DNA of 64,000 nucleotides from NCBI GenBank assembly GCA_018222965.1, contig JAAEZH010000023.1, positions 25,221-89,220 of the forward strand, given 5' to 3'. Source of the DNA: Bacteroidota bacterium (GTDB lineage Bacteria > Bacteroidota > Bacteroidia > Chitinophagales > Saprospiraceae). Every line of letters begins with the position of its first letter. Position 1 is the first letter of the stretch. The notes beneath the pieces were generated by a model. It saw only the letters and a list, made by a program, of their open reading frames with translations, ran no database searches and was not told the origin of the DNA. Positions 18,812 to 27,621 of this stretch are shown one piece after another. The position numbers and the translations under genes were made by a program.

Positions 18812-20353
18812 TCACAACGGCACATTTCCATGCTTCTTGCGTGGCAGGGTATCTACCTTGTTTTCCAACATGGCAAAACCAGCGATTAGTTTTCTACGGG
18901 TTGTGCGTGGCGGAATTACCTCATCGACAAATCCTCTTTGGGCAGCGCGATAAGGATGCGCAAACTTTTCGGCATACTCGGCTTCTTTTTCAGCCAACTT
19001 AGCCTGCGGATCATCTGATTCCTTAATTTCCTTGCGGAAGATAATTTCACTGGCTCCCCGGGCACCCATAACCGCAATTTCGGCAGTCGGCCAGGCGTAA
19101 TTCAGGTCTGCACCGATGTGTTTGGAGTTCATTACATCGTAAGCACCACCATAAGCTTTGCGGGTAATCAGGGTAATACGTGGCACCGTTGCCTCGCTAA
19201 AGGCATAAAGGAGTTTGGCACCGTTGGTAATGATGCCGTTCCACTCCTGATCGGTACCCGGAAGGAAGCCGGGAACATCAACCAGCACCAAAAGCGGAAT
19301 ATTAAAGCAATCGCAAAAACGCACGAAACGCGCTCCCTTGCGGCTGCTGTTTACATCCAGCACCCCGGCCAGCGACATAGGCTGATTGCCCACAATACCT
19401 ATTACTTTTCCGGCGATGCGGGCAAAACCGGTAATGATGTTATCGGCAAAATCGGGGTGAATCTCGAAAAAACTGTCTGCATCCACTACGCCGTTTACCA
19501 CATCCCGCATATCATAAGGATGTTGCGGGTTCTCGGGAATAAGGTCAGTAAGTTTATCGCGCCACTCCTCGCCTACTTCATAAGGCAGTGATGGAGGTTT
19601 CTCTTCGCAATTCTGAGGCAGGTAAGACAGTAATTTTTTTAGCTGCAGGATACAGTCCAGATCATTGGCAGCGGTTAGATGCGTCACGCCCGATTTGACG
19701 GAATGCGCCGATGCCCCTCCCAGATCTTCAGCAGAAACTTCCTCGTTGGTAACTGTTTTTACCACATTCGGACCGGTCACAAACATGTAAGAAGTTTGCT
19801 CCACCATGATGATAAAATCGGTGATGGCCGGGGAATATACAGCTCCGCCGGCGCAGGGGCCCATGATGGCGGAAATCTGCGGAATCACACCCGAAGCCCG
19901 CACATTGCGGTAAAAGATATCGGCATAACCGCCCAGCGAACGAACGCCCTCCTGGATCCGGGCTCCCCCGGAGTCATTTAGTCCGATCACAGGTGCCCCG
20001 TTTTTCATGGCCAGATCCATGATCTTGCAGATCTTTTCAGCATGTGTTTCAGATAGAGAACCTCCAAAAACGGTAAAATCCTGGGCAAATACGTAAACCA
20101 GTCGGCCATCTACGGTGCCATACCCGGTAACCACCCCGTCACCCGGAATGATCTGTTTGTCCATACCAAAGTCGGTGGTACGGTGGGTAACCAGCATTCC
20201 GATTTCTTCGAATGACCCTTTGTCGAGAAAGAGCTCCACGCGTTCCCGGGCTGTCAATTTGCCTTTCTCATGCTGCTTGGCAATCCGCGCTTCTCCTCCC
20301 CCTTTACGGGCTTCTTCCATCTTATCTTTTAACCTGCTCAGTTTGTCCTCCAT
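18812..20353 (-). CDS. pccB: Acyl-CoA carboxylase beta subunit (propionyl-CoA carboxylase type)
   Basis: 513 residues, full length for the carboxyltransferase beta subunit. Both crotonase-like halves are present: [19 protein letters not shown] and [13 protein letters not shown] in the N-half, [17 protein letters not shown] and [11 protein letters not shown] with [14 protein letters not shown] in the C-half. It moves CO2 from biotin to propionyl-CoA to give (S)-methylmalonyl-CoA in the cytoplasm. The biotin carboxylase/BCCP subunit is not adjacent. Close relatives form methylmalonyl-CoA decarboxylase alpha (MmdA), and a Na+-pumping beta subunit lies 20 kb away, so that role cannot be excluded. 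Confidence 0.9.
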   Translation of the reverse strand: MEDKLSRLKDKMEEARKGGGEARIAKQHEKGKLTARERVELFLDKGSFEEIGMLVTHRTTDFGMDKQIIPGDGVVTGYGTVDGRLVYVFAQDFTVFGGSLSETHAEKICKIMDLAMKNGAPVIGLNDSGGARIQEGVRSLGGYADIFYRNVRASGVIPQISAIMGPCAGGAVYSPAITDFIIMVEQTSYMFVTGPNVVKTVTNEEVSAEDLGGASAHSVKSGVTHLTAANDLDCILQLKKLLSYLPQNCEEKPPSLPYEVGEEWRDKLTDLIPENPQHPYDMRDVVNGVVDADSFFEIHPDFADNIITGFARIAGKVIGIVGNQPMSLAGVLDVNSSRKGARFVRFCDCFNIPLLVLVDVPGFLPGTDQEWNGIITNGAKLLYAFSEATVPRITLITRKAYGGAYDVMNSKHIGADLNYAWPTAEIAVMGARGASEIIFRKEIKESDDPQAKLAEKEAEYAEKFAHPYRAAQRGFVDEVIPPRTTRRKLIAGFAMLENKVDTLPRKKHGNVPL

Positions 20354-20406
20354 GCTATACTTTCTAGTACTTTTTGTTGATTTTTAATTTGTGAAGCCAC
20401 ATCCAT

Positions 20407-21207
20407 CTACACAACGGTATTCCGAACTACAAAACCCTTCCCTACCGAAAACTTGCTACGACCAAAAAGGTTTTTATCAAGCCTAATAAATCCATCGGTC
20501 AATTTAACCAATCCGGGTTCTTTTAGGGAAGGTCGCAGGCTTCTTTTTTTCGAATTTTCATCCGAAGTGTGATTCCCGGCATTGTCTTTGAAGATCTTTT
20601 GGATCCACCCGGTATAGTACATTTCGGAAAGCGCCACCAGGTGTCCGCTCAGGTTTTGCTCTTCCAGTACTTCCAGTTCATTGCCGGCTGCCCACTGCCT
20701 GAAATCAATTCCTTTTATGAGATATTCATGCCCGAATGCATGTGCTCCCTGCATGATCTTTCTGCCTCCAAACTTCCTCAGTACTTTATTAATGGGATCG
20801 TAAGTCCAGGGAAAGAAGTATTGCGGAAAACTGATAAATGCCAGTCCGCCGGGCTTCAATACCCGTTTGATTTCTTCCAGCATGCGCTCCGGCTTACCGA
20901 CATGCTCCATGACATCAATGGAAAGTACAAAATCGAAGGTTTCATCTGCAAAACTGAGATCAAGGGCATCCTCTACCTGATAGGTCACTTTTGTAAGGTC
21001 CTTGTTAAGCCTTTCGGCGAAAGCCACATCACGCGGATTGATATCACAGGAAACCAGTGAATCGCAGTACTCGGCAACCATCGGGTCGTAATCGCCCTCA
21101 CCCGTACCCAGATTGAGACCATGCCCAAGCGGTCCGTAGCTCTTCAAACAGCGACGGGCAAACAAGTATCGGTTGCGGTATGTCGGAAATAAAAGCTTGT
21201 AATTCAT
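20407..21207 (-). CDS. Class I SAM-dependent methyltransferase
   Basis: 266 residues. The SAM-binding motifs are LNLGTGEGDYDPMV (motif I), VSCDINPRDVAFAERL (acidic end of beta-2 with Asp), VEDALDLSF and FDFVLSIDVMEHVGKPERM (motif II/post I), followed by LKPGGLAFISFP. It matches the Methyltransf_11 type, often lipid- or glycan-related. The substrate is unknown. It starts 12 bp after the stop of the GT39-TPR gene, so the two form an operon that suggests cell-envelope glycan or lipid modification. A perfect copy of the iterated 17-mer (21009-21025) encodes AFAER just after the SAM acidic loop. Confidence 0.85.
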   Translation of the reverse strand: MNYKLLFPTYRNRYLFARRCLKSYGPLGHGLNLGTGEGDYDPMVAEYCDSLVSCDINPRDVAFAERLNKDLTKVTYQVEDALDLSFADETFDFVLSIDVMEHVGKPERMLEEIKRVLKPGGLAFISFPQYFFPWTYDPINKVLRKFGGRKIMQGAHAFGHEYLIKGIDFRQWAAGNELEVLEEQNLSGHLVALSEMYYTGWIQKIFKDNAGNHTSDENSKKRSLRPSLKEPGLVKLTDGFIRLDKNLFGRSKFSVGKGFVVRNTVV

Positions 21208-21219
21208 ATCCTGCGCGTC

Positions 21220-23406
21220 CTATTGCCCCGCTGCCTGACGCAGTCGGTTGGCATTCTGTACATCGCCTTTTTGTTGATAAATATCGGCTGCCAAAGAATA
21301 AGCCGGTTTCAGACGTGGATTCAATTTAATGGCTTTTTCTAAATTGATCAGCGCAGCATCAAGTTGCCCCTGCTGCTTCTGAACCACGGCCCAATAATAA
21401 TACCCCACCGAATATCCGGCATCGATTTCTGTCGTTCGCCGAAAGGCAGCTTCTGCTCCGGCTGCATCGCCCATATTCAGTTTAGCCAGACCGGTAAAGT
21501 AGGTGCCGGTTAAGTTCTCAGGGACAATCTCCAGGATGCGCTGAGCAGCTGCCAGAGATTGCTGCGGACGTTGCAAATTGATATAGGCATTTGCCAGCCC
21601 GATCCAGGCTTGTTCGTTGTCCGGATAATTGGCTGCTTCCACTTCAAATGCCTGCACGGCGGTAGCCCAATCACGGCCTTTCACTGCCACCGCACCAACG
21701 AAAGCATCTTTGGTGTCGGCTTTCAGGATGGTTGTTAGCGGCACCCCGCTCGCATCAATTGTATGAATCGATTTGGAAGAAGGCCAGATGCCTTCCCGCA
21801 TTTGCGGTCCCCGTACATAACGAGTCGGGAATATGGCGTAATCCCATTCTCGCTCGTAGCGTTGACTGTATTTGACATAGCGCACGGTTACAATATCTCC
21901 GTACCGGTTGCCCAATTCCTTTCTAACAACATAGGAAAAGCTGGATGCAATGGTCACGGTATCTGTCATATCCGGCGAAATAATTCCTTCATCCTCCATC
22001 CAGTCCAGTGCATCTTTTACGCTTATGCCCCAGTAATCTGTTTCATAATTGCCGTAGGCACCTTTCATTCCGCCGCCCAACTCATTGAAATACACATAGG
22101 AGAGATTCTGGTTGCGCAGAATAAAGATCGTTGGCAATAACAAAAGTATGCCCGTAATCGCATACAAAGCGGGGCGTCCCCAGGCGGGTTTATCGAGCAT
22201 TTTTTCGAGCTCCAGCCAAAAGAGCGAAGCCAGAATGACGATACCCGGATATACAAACATCAGGTGCCGCCAGCCATCATGCAAAAGAGAGTCCTTATAA
22301 ATGATGTAAAAGAGCGGAAACAAAGAGGTAAACAAGAGCATGTTTATTGGCAGTCCGCCATAACGGGTAGTCAGTTTTTTGTACAATCCAATGCTCCCGA
22401 AAAATCCGAGCAAAACGATCAACGGGATGGTCCGTCCGATCCAGCTAAGCGCATAATACCAGGGGGTTGTATCAGACATTACATTGGTGCCTTCAAACAG
22501 CACCCGAATCCGCACCCCTAATTTTGAAAATTCAGTCAGAGCTTCAAGCGGATGGCTTATGGGATTCGCCAAAGCAAAAGGCCAGAATAAGACAGCCAAC
22601 AGGTAACCGCCCAATCCGCCGATCAACCCATATTTCACATAAGGCAACCATTTCTTTGGTTCGGTAAAGCCTTTCGGCGAATGGCTTGCCAGAAAATAGG
22701 TCAAGGCAAACAATCCGGTATAGCCCAACAGCAACAAGCCCCCTGCCCGGGTAGATACAGCCAAACCAATACCACCGGCCAGGCCAAGCACCAGTTTCCA
22801 ATCTGGTTTGGGCATAGAACGCAACATCCTAAACAGATAATAGATGGCCATGATGTAACCGGCCGCAAAGGGAATATCCTTCGGATTCATCAGACTATGG
22901 CCGAAAAATCGGGGCGATAAAAAGACGAGGAGAAAGGCAAAAATAGCCGCTCGATACCCGGCTATCTGTCTGACAAAAAGTGCGATAAAAAGCATTGCCA
23001 GCCAGCCAAGCAGGGCATTGAAAATGTGCCTTACATTATGGTATCCGGCATCGTCGACCTCCAAGCCCAAAACAGTATTTACAGCACCGGTGACAATATC
23101 AAAAAAGCCGCCGTAGTAGTGCATATTCCCTTTCGGGATATTCAGGGCAGCTGTATCGGCTCCGAAAGAACCATAATAATCGATCAGCTTTTCCGAATAG
23201 TCATTTTGGTATTCATCGTCTCCATTGATTCCGGTATTCAGCGAAAGCAATACCAGGATCAGGGCAGCGACCCCGATAGTGATGCGAAATGCCGTTTTCC
23301 AAACCGGTTTTTCCTCCGGCAAGGGTGGCCTTTCAGGCCGGGCATTTGCTTTAGCAGAGACTTTAGAAGTGGTTGTTTTTCTTTTCTTCGATTTCCGTTT
23401 GCTCAT
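21220..23406 (-). CDS. GT39/PMT-like membrane glycosyltransferase with TPR C-terminus
   Basis: 728 residues. A basic cytoplasmic N-terminus (KRKSKKRK) leads into TM1 (~38-57). A periplasmic loop with GDDEYQNDY carries the acidic catalytic pair typical of GT-C enzymes. About ten TM helices follow to residue ~430, with SPRFFGHSLMNPKDIPF resembling the GT39 second loop. Residues ~450-590 form a periplasmic domain and ~590-728 hold four TPR units (NEQAWIGLANAYINL, AYSLAADIYQQKGD). It probably uses a polyprenyl-phosphate sugar as donor. The acceptor is unknown. The TPR tail may recruit it. It is co-transcribed with the methyltransferase. Confidence 0.83.
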   Translation of the reverse strand: MSKRKSKKRKTTTSKVSAKANARPERPPLPEEKPVWKTAFRITIGVAALILVLLSLNTGINGDDEYQNDYSEKLIDYYGSFGADTAALNIPKGNMHYYGGFFDIVTGAVNTVLGLEVDDAGYHNVRHIFNALLGWLAMLFIALFVRQIAGYRAAIFAFLLVFLSPRFFGHSLMNPKDIPFAAGYIMAIYYLFRMLRSMPKPDWKLVLGLAGGIGLAVSTRAGGLLLLGYTGLFALTYFLASHSPKGFTEPKKWLPYVKYGLIGGLGGYLLAVLFWPFALANPISHPLEALTEFSKLGVRIRVLFEGTNVMSDTTPWYYALSWIGRTIPLIVLLGFFGSIGLYKKLTTRYGGLPINMLLFTSLFPLFYIIYKDSLLHDGWRHLMFVYPGIVILASLFWLELEKMLDKPAWGRPALYAITGILLLLPTIFILRNQNLSYVYFNELGGGMKGAYGNYETDYWGISVKDALDWMEDEGIISPDMTDTVTIASSFSYVVRKELGNRYGDIVTVRYVKYSQRYEREWDYAIFPTRYVRGPQMREGIWPSSKSIHTIDASGVPLTTILKADTKDAFVGAVAVKGRDWATAVQAFEVEAANYPDNEQAWIGLANAYINLQRPQQSLAAAQRILEIVPENLTGTYFTGLAKLNMGDAAGAEAAFRRTTEIDAGYSVGYYYWAVVQKQQGQLDAALINLEKAIKLNPRLKPAYSLAADIYQQKGDVQNANRLRQAAGQ

Positions 23407-23547
23407 CCCGTGTGGTTTGGGCGGGAAAGATATGATTTTTTTGTGGACCGACTTAATGACCGGGAAAATTGTAAGTATCTCAAACTACGGTTGAGTTTGG
23501 TTGAGTCAGAACTGACAAAAAAACAAGCAATTACTGGCAAAATGCAT

Positions 23548-23555
23548 TACTTTTG
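23548..23555 (+). promoter_or_regulatory. Candidate -7 element for the aminotransferase
   Basis: TACTTTTG fits TAnnTTTG exactly, 43 bp before the ATG at 23599. No TTG is present at the expected -33 distance. Confidence 0.4.
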
Positions 23556-23598
23556 CGCCTATTCCATAAACGAGGTGCATACACCTGATTTATAATCA

Positions 23599-24807
23599 AT
23601 GATCATGGATCAATCTGTTATCCAACTACTGTCTGACCGGGTTTTAGACCTGCAGGAATCTGCCACTATTAAGATGTCTCAAATGGCGCGTGATCTGCGC
23701 GAACAGGGACACAATGTTATCAGCCTCAGCCTGGGGGAGCCTGACTTTGACACCCCCGACCATATCAAGGAGGCAGCGAAGAAAGCATTGGATGATGGGT
23801 ATACCAAGTATACACCCGTACCGGGATTGATGGAATTCCGCCAGGCCATTTCCCGTAAGTTTAAAAGGGAGAACGAACTGGATTATGCGCCCAGCCAGAT
23901 TGTGGTTTCAAATGGCGCCAAACAATCTATTGCCAACCTGTCGCTTTCCCTGCTGAATCCGGGCGATGAAGTCATCATTTTTGCCCCTTACTGGGTAAGT
24001 TATTTTGAGATCGTACGATTGGCTGGCGGGGTACCCGTGATCCTCAGCGCCGGAATTGATCAGGATTTCAAAGTATTGCCGGAGCAACTAAAAGGAGCTA
24101 TTACCGATAAGACCAAACTCGTTCTTTTCTCTTCTCCCTGTAATCCCAGTGGCTCGGTATACAGCAAAGAAGAGCTATTTGCCCTGGCTGATGAATTGGA
24201 AGCGCACGAGCAAATCCATGTACTCTCGGATGAGATATATGAGCACATCAATTTCTCCGGCAAACACGCCAGCATCGGTGCTCATCCGGGCATTAAAGAT
24301 CGGGTGGTCACCATCAATGGCATGTCGAAAGGCTTTTCCATGACCGGCTGGCGGCTGGGGTATATGGGTGCTCCGCAATGGATCGCCGATGCCTGTGCCA
24401 AGATTCAGGGGCAGTTTACTTCCGGAGCCACCTCCTTCGGACAAAAAGCGGCAGCCGAAGCCCTCGACGGCGACCTCGGCCCTACCAAAGAAATGTGTGC
24501 CGCCTTCGCCAAACGCCGCGAACTGGTCATTGATCTGCTCAGTGAAGTGCCGGGGGTTAAATGCAACAAACCTCAGGGAGCATTCTATGTTTTCCCGGAC
24601 ATCAGCGCTTATTTCGGAAAAACGATAAATGGATTTACCATCCAAAATTCAGACGACTTTTGTACCTACCTGTTGCAGGAGGCGCATGTAGCCGTCGTTG
24701 CCGGTTCTGCATTCGGAGCGGATGAATGTTTCCGGCTCTCCTACGCCGCTTCCGAAGCGGAGTTGCGCGATGCAATCGGTCGCATCAAAAAGGCGCTGAC
24801 TGCTTAA
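23599..24807 (+). CDS. Class I aspartate-type aminotransferase
   Basis: 402 residues (a second ATG at 23605 is equally possible). It is a fold-type I PLP enzyme: SLSLGEPDFDTPDHI near the N-terminus, SNGAKQSI, SSPCNPSGSVYSKEEL, SDEIYEHINF with the PLP-O3' tyrosine, MSKGFSMTGWRLGY with PLP Lys244, and FRLSYAASEAEL with the substrate-carboxylate Arg near the C-terminus. It matches the I-gamma (Thermus/Bacillus AspB-like) subgroup, transferring the amino group of aspartate to 2-oxoglutarate; aromatic or prephenate substrates are possible in this subgroup. It is monocistronic and divergent from the GT39-TPR operon. Confidence 0.92.
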   Translation: MIMDQSVIQLLSDRVLDLQESATIKMSQMARDLREQGHNVISLSLGEPDFDTPDHIKEAAKKALDDGYTKYTPVPGLMEFRQAISRKFKRENELDYAPSQIVVSNGAKQSIANLSLSLLNPGDEVIIFAPYWVSYFEIVRLAGGVPVILSAGIDQDFKVLPEQLKGAITDKTKLVLFSSPCNPSGSVYSKEELFALADELEAHEQIHVLSDEIYEHINFSGKHASIGAHPGIKDRVVTINGMSKGFSMTGWRLGYMGAPQWIADACAKIQGQFTSGATSFGQKAAAEALDGDLGPTKEMCAAFAKRRELVIDLLSEVPGVKCNKPQGAFYVFPDISAYFGKTINGFTIQNSDDFCTYLLQEAHVAVVAGSAFGADECFRLSYAASEAELRDAIGRIKKALTA

Positions 24808-24968
24808 AAAACGGACGCTTTCCACCAAAGAAAATATTCCTTCGGATTGCTACAGGCATTCCCTTTCATCTGTGTCTTTCGGGCGAGCAAACACCGGTTC
24901 GCCTGAAAGATTTCTCTCCCTGATCATAAGATTCCGGTCCCCTGTTCTACTTCGATTAGAAGAATATT

Positions 24969-24976
24969 TATTTTTG
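24969..24976 (+). promoter_or_regulatory. Candidate -7 element for the DUF2167 gene
   Basis: TATTTTTG fits TAnnTTTG exactly, 38 bp upstream of the ATG at 25015. The -33 region is weak (GTTC 21 bp upstream). Confidence 0.45.
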
Positions 24977-25014
24977 GTTCGAATTTTATTGTTTAACTCC
25001 ACACCACGCACCAA

Positions 25015-25941
25015 ATGAAAAAGACATTCCTTTTTATCTCTTTGATTTTTTGCCTTTCGGCGAATGTATTCTCTCAGGATGACGTAGAACTCGACTCCGC
25101 AGAAATGGAAGCTTACCTGCAAATCGTAGAAAGCTACTACGACAGCCTGGAGTCTACCTTTAATTACGAATACGGCCAGGTTGAAATCGGCGACGGATTA
25201 GCGACCATTAATGTACCGGAAGGATTTAAATACCTGAATGGCGAAGGGGGTGAGATCATCCTCACCGAATTTTGGGGAAACCCACCCACGCATCCCGATA
25301 ATTTATCCCTGGGCATGCTGATGCCTGCCGATCGTTCTCCGATGGATGACGAAGTATATGCCATCAACATCACCTTTGTACGCGAAGGTTTTGTAGATGA
25401 TTCCGATGCAGCGAAGATCGATTTCGATGAACTATTGGAAACCCTTAAGGAAGACACCCAAATCGAAAGCGAGCAACAAGTCGAAATGGGTTATGAAGCC
25501 GTAGAACTGGTTGGTTGGGCACAGGCTCCGTTTTACGACCAGGAAAACAAAAAACTACACTGGGCCCTTGATCTCGTATTCGGAGATACCGATTACCATA
25601 CCCTCAATTACAACATTCGAATTTTGGGTCGTAGAGGATTTCTGCGACTCAATGTGATCGGAGGCATGGAATCCCTGCCTGAGGTCAACGAGAATATCGA
25701 GCGATTACTCAGTTCGGTATCCTTCCAGGAAGGGCACCGCTATGAAGACTTCGACAGCAATGTAGATGAGATCGCAGCCTATGGCATTGGCGGGCTCATC
25801 GCCGGAAAAGTATTGTTGAAAGCGGGTCTCTTTGCCAAACTCGGTATCTTTTTGGCCAAAGCCTGGAAACTGATTGCACTGGGTGTTGTGGCTGCGGTTG
25901 CAGGCGTCAGACGGTTTATGGGTGGGCGTAATAACGTTTAA
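25015..25941 (+). CDS. DUF2167 family membrane protein
   Basis: 308 residues with a signal peptide (residues 3-20, ending NVFSQ). The DUF2167 core includes INVPEGFKYL, EFWGNPP, YDQENKKLHWALDL, LNYNIRILGRRG, and SVSFQEGHRYEDF followed by AAYGIGGLIAGKV. The C-terminus (~255-300) has two hydrophobic stretches that anchor it, so most of the chain is periplasmic. The family has no established biochemical role. It is monocistronic: a -7 box lies upstream and a strong terminator downstream. The signal peptide carries one of the iterated TTCGGCGAA motifs (25056). Confidence 0.88.
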   Translation: MKKTFLFISLIFCLSANVFSQDDVELDSAEMEAYLQIVESYYDSLESTFNYEYGQVEIGDGLATINVPEGFKYLNGEGGEIILTEFWGNPPTHPDNLSLGMLMPADRSPMDDEVYAINITFVREGFVDDSDAAKIDFDELLETLKEDTQIESEQQVEMGYEAVELVGWAQAPFYDQENKKLHWALDLVFGDTDYHTLNYNIRILGRRGFLRLNVIGGMESLPEVNENIERLLSSVSFQEGHRYEDFDSNVDEIAAYGIGGLIAGKVLLKAGLFAKLGIFLAKAWKLIALGVVAAVAGVRRFMGGRNNV

Positions 25942-25964
25942 TCCGATTTTCTAGCTTAGTACGT

Positions 25965-26006
25965 AATGAGCAGTAATGAGATACCTCTTTACTGCTCATT
26001 TTTTAT
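25965..26006 (+). terminator. Rho-independent terminator after the DUF2167 gene
   Basis: A perfect 12-bp stem AATGAGCAGTAA / TTACTGCTCATT, a 12-nt loop, then TTTTTATT. Confidence 0.85.
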
Positions 26007-26032
26007 TCAATTACTCACATCAATAGCCGTTA

Positions 26033-26071
26033 CGAATTAAACGCATTAAACGAGTAAAACCAGTAAAACGG
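26033..26071. repeat. 9-bp tandem repeat, four units (second copy)
   Basis: Four 9-base units fitting CSNRTWAAA and ending in CGG. The array begins 27 bp after the DUF2167 terminator and ends 2 bp before the MATE gene's stop, so it sits between convergent genes. Confidence 0.7.
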
Positions 26072-26073
26072 AA

Positions 26074-27411
26074 TCAAAAATCATACTGATGCCATCGATT
26101 GGATCTTAAATACCAGGTCGAGACAATTATAACCAGAATCCAATAGAAAATTTCAGAGGACCAGGCCCATACAAGCCCCAGGTCTTTTATTTCAACAACG
26201 ATGTATACAAAGATGAGGTAAAGCACCGCGATTATAGCCTGGATCATCAGCCCAAAGAGCGTTGCACCAGTGCCGGCCACACCACTGAAAAACACCCCGG
26301 CGAAAGAGAATAATCCCAGAATGACCAACAAAATATAGAAGATCGGTTTTGCTTCATTTATAAGGGACATATCTTCCGAACCCAATAAGGGATAGAGTAT
26401 CGTTTCGGGAAACAATACCACAGGAAGTGTAATCACCATGGTCACAAAGAAGCACAGTTTGGCTGTTTTCCAAATGATAGGGAATACAGCCTGGCGCTTT
26501 CGGGCACCGATAAAATTACTGACCAGGGTGTTGACCCCGGAAGCAAATCCCCAGCAGGGAATGGACATGATGAGATAAACCATCCGTACCAGATTGGTGA
26601 CGGCCAGTTCGCGTTCGCCCATGTTCTCGACGATGCCAAAAAATACAAACCAGGAACCCAGGCCTACAATAGACTGTGCAACGATTGGAGCACCGAGGTT
26701 TATCACTCGTTTTATCAACTCCCAGTCGATGCTTGGCAGTCGGAAAATCTTAAATTTCCGGATCTCCTTGTCCTGTAGCATATAAACCAGGAAGACTACA
26801 AAAGCGACTGCCTCGGCTATGGAACTCGCCAGACCGGCACCGGCAATACCCATTTCCGGCAACCCCAAACGGCCATAAATAAAGCCGTAGTTTAAAACGA
26901 TGTTGACAATGGCCAGTATCAGGGTATCCACTACAATAAACCAGGTACGGGCTATCCCCGTATAGAGGGCGATGATCGAGACCCCGACATAACTAAAAAA
27001 CACCCCCCAGCTTCTGGTGCTCAGATACTCCAGGCTCTTTCCATATATGACCTCTGAGTCTACCAAAAGGCTAAAGAACCAGGGTGTTCCATAAATCAGG
27101 AAGAGGTATAACAAGAGCGCCAGTCCCATCTCAAAATACAGGATCGCATAAAAGGTACGGCTGATCCGGTCATAAGATCCTTCGCCATATCGGCGGGCAA
27201 TCAGAATCTGCCCGCCACGGGAAAATCCATACCCGATGGCAGCAATGACCAGGTAGAAAACGCCTACAAACCCAATACTCGCAAAATCTGCTTCACTGGT
27301 GTGAAAAAGAAATACACTATCCGTGAGCGCAATGACATTTTGCACGGCGCTTCCCAACATAATTGGCCCCGAAATGGACAGTATTTGGCGATAAGAGGTT
27401 TGTAACTGCAT
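26074..27411 (-). CDS. MATE family efflux transporter
   Basis: 445 residues with 12 hydrophobic helices in two six-helix halves. The N-terminal ISGPIMLGSAVQNVIALTDS segment and GAPIVAQSIVGLGSWFVFFG at the start of the second half are characteristic MATE features. The glycine-rich GYGFSRGGQILIARRYGEG matches the loop between TM2 and TM3. It exports drugs or metabolites across the inner membrane in exchange for Na+ or H+. The substrate is unknown. It is monocistronic, with no regulator gene next to it. Confidence 0.9.
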   Translation of the reverse strand: MQLQTSYRQILSISGPIMLGSAVQNVIALTDSVFLFHTSEADFASIGFVGVFYLVIAAIGYGFSRGGQILIARRYGEGSYDRISRTFYAILYFEMGLALLLYLFLIYGTPWFFSLLVDSEVIYGKSLEYLSTRSWGVFFSYVGVSIIALYTGIARTWFIVVDTLILAIVNIVLNYGFIYGRLGLPEMGIAGAGLASSIAEAVAFVVFLVYMLQDKEIRKFKIFRLPSIDWELIKRVINLGAPIVAQSIVGLGSWFVFFGIVENMGERELAVTNLVRMVYLIMSIPCWGFASGVNTLVSNFIGARKRQAVFPIIWKTAKLCFFVTMVITLPVVLFPETILYPLLGSEDMSLINEAKPIFYILLVILGLFSFAGVFFSGVAGTGATLFGLMIQAIIAVLYLIFVYIVVEIKDLGLVWAWSSEIFYWILVIIVSTWYLRSNRWHQYDF

Positions 27412-27621
27412 CCGGAAGCGAAGGTAATTGATCTAATTTGTAAATGGGATGTTTTGGTCAAATTGCTACACAGAAAGGCCGATGATTTTTATTTCCTTTT
27501 GCTCGCTTTCGCGAATTATCCCTCATTCCCAACCTGCGACCCGTAAAAAACCATCTGCCACCCGGAATTATATCAAATGGGGAAATTGAATTAACTTCAT
27601 TGAGAAAAAATTAAAACATAC

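Noticed and set aside
23026..23595. 189-codon plus-strand frame opposite the GT39-TPR gene start
   Set aside because: It extends antisense through the membrane protein's N-terminus into the divergent promoter region; composition looks like reverse-complement membrane codons.
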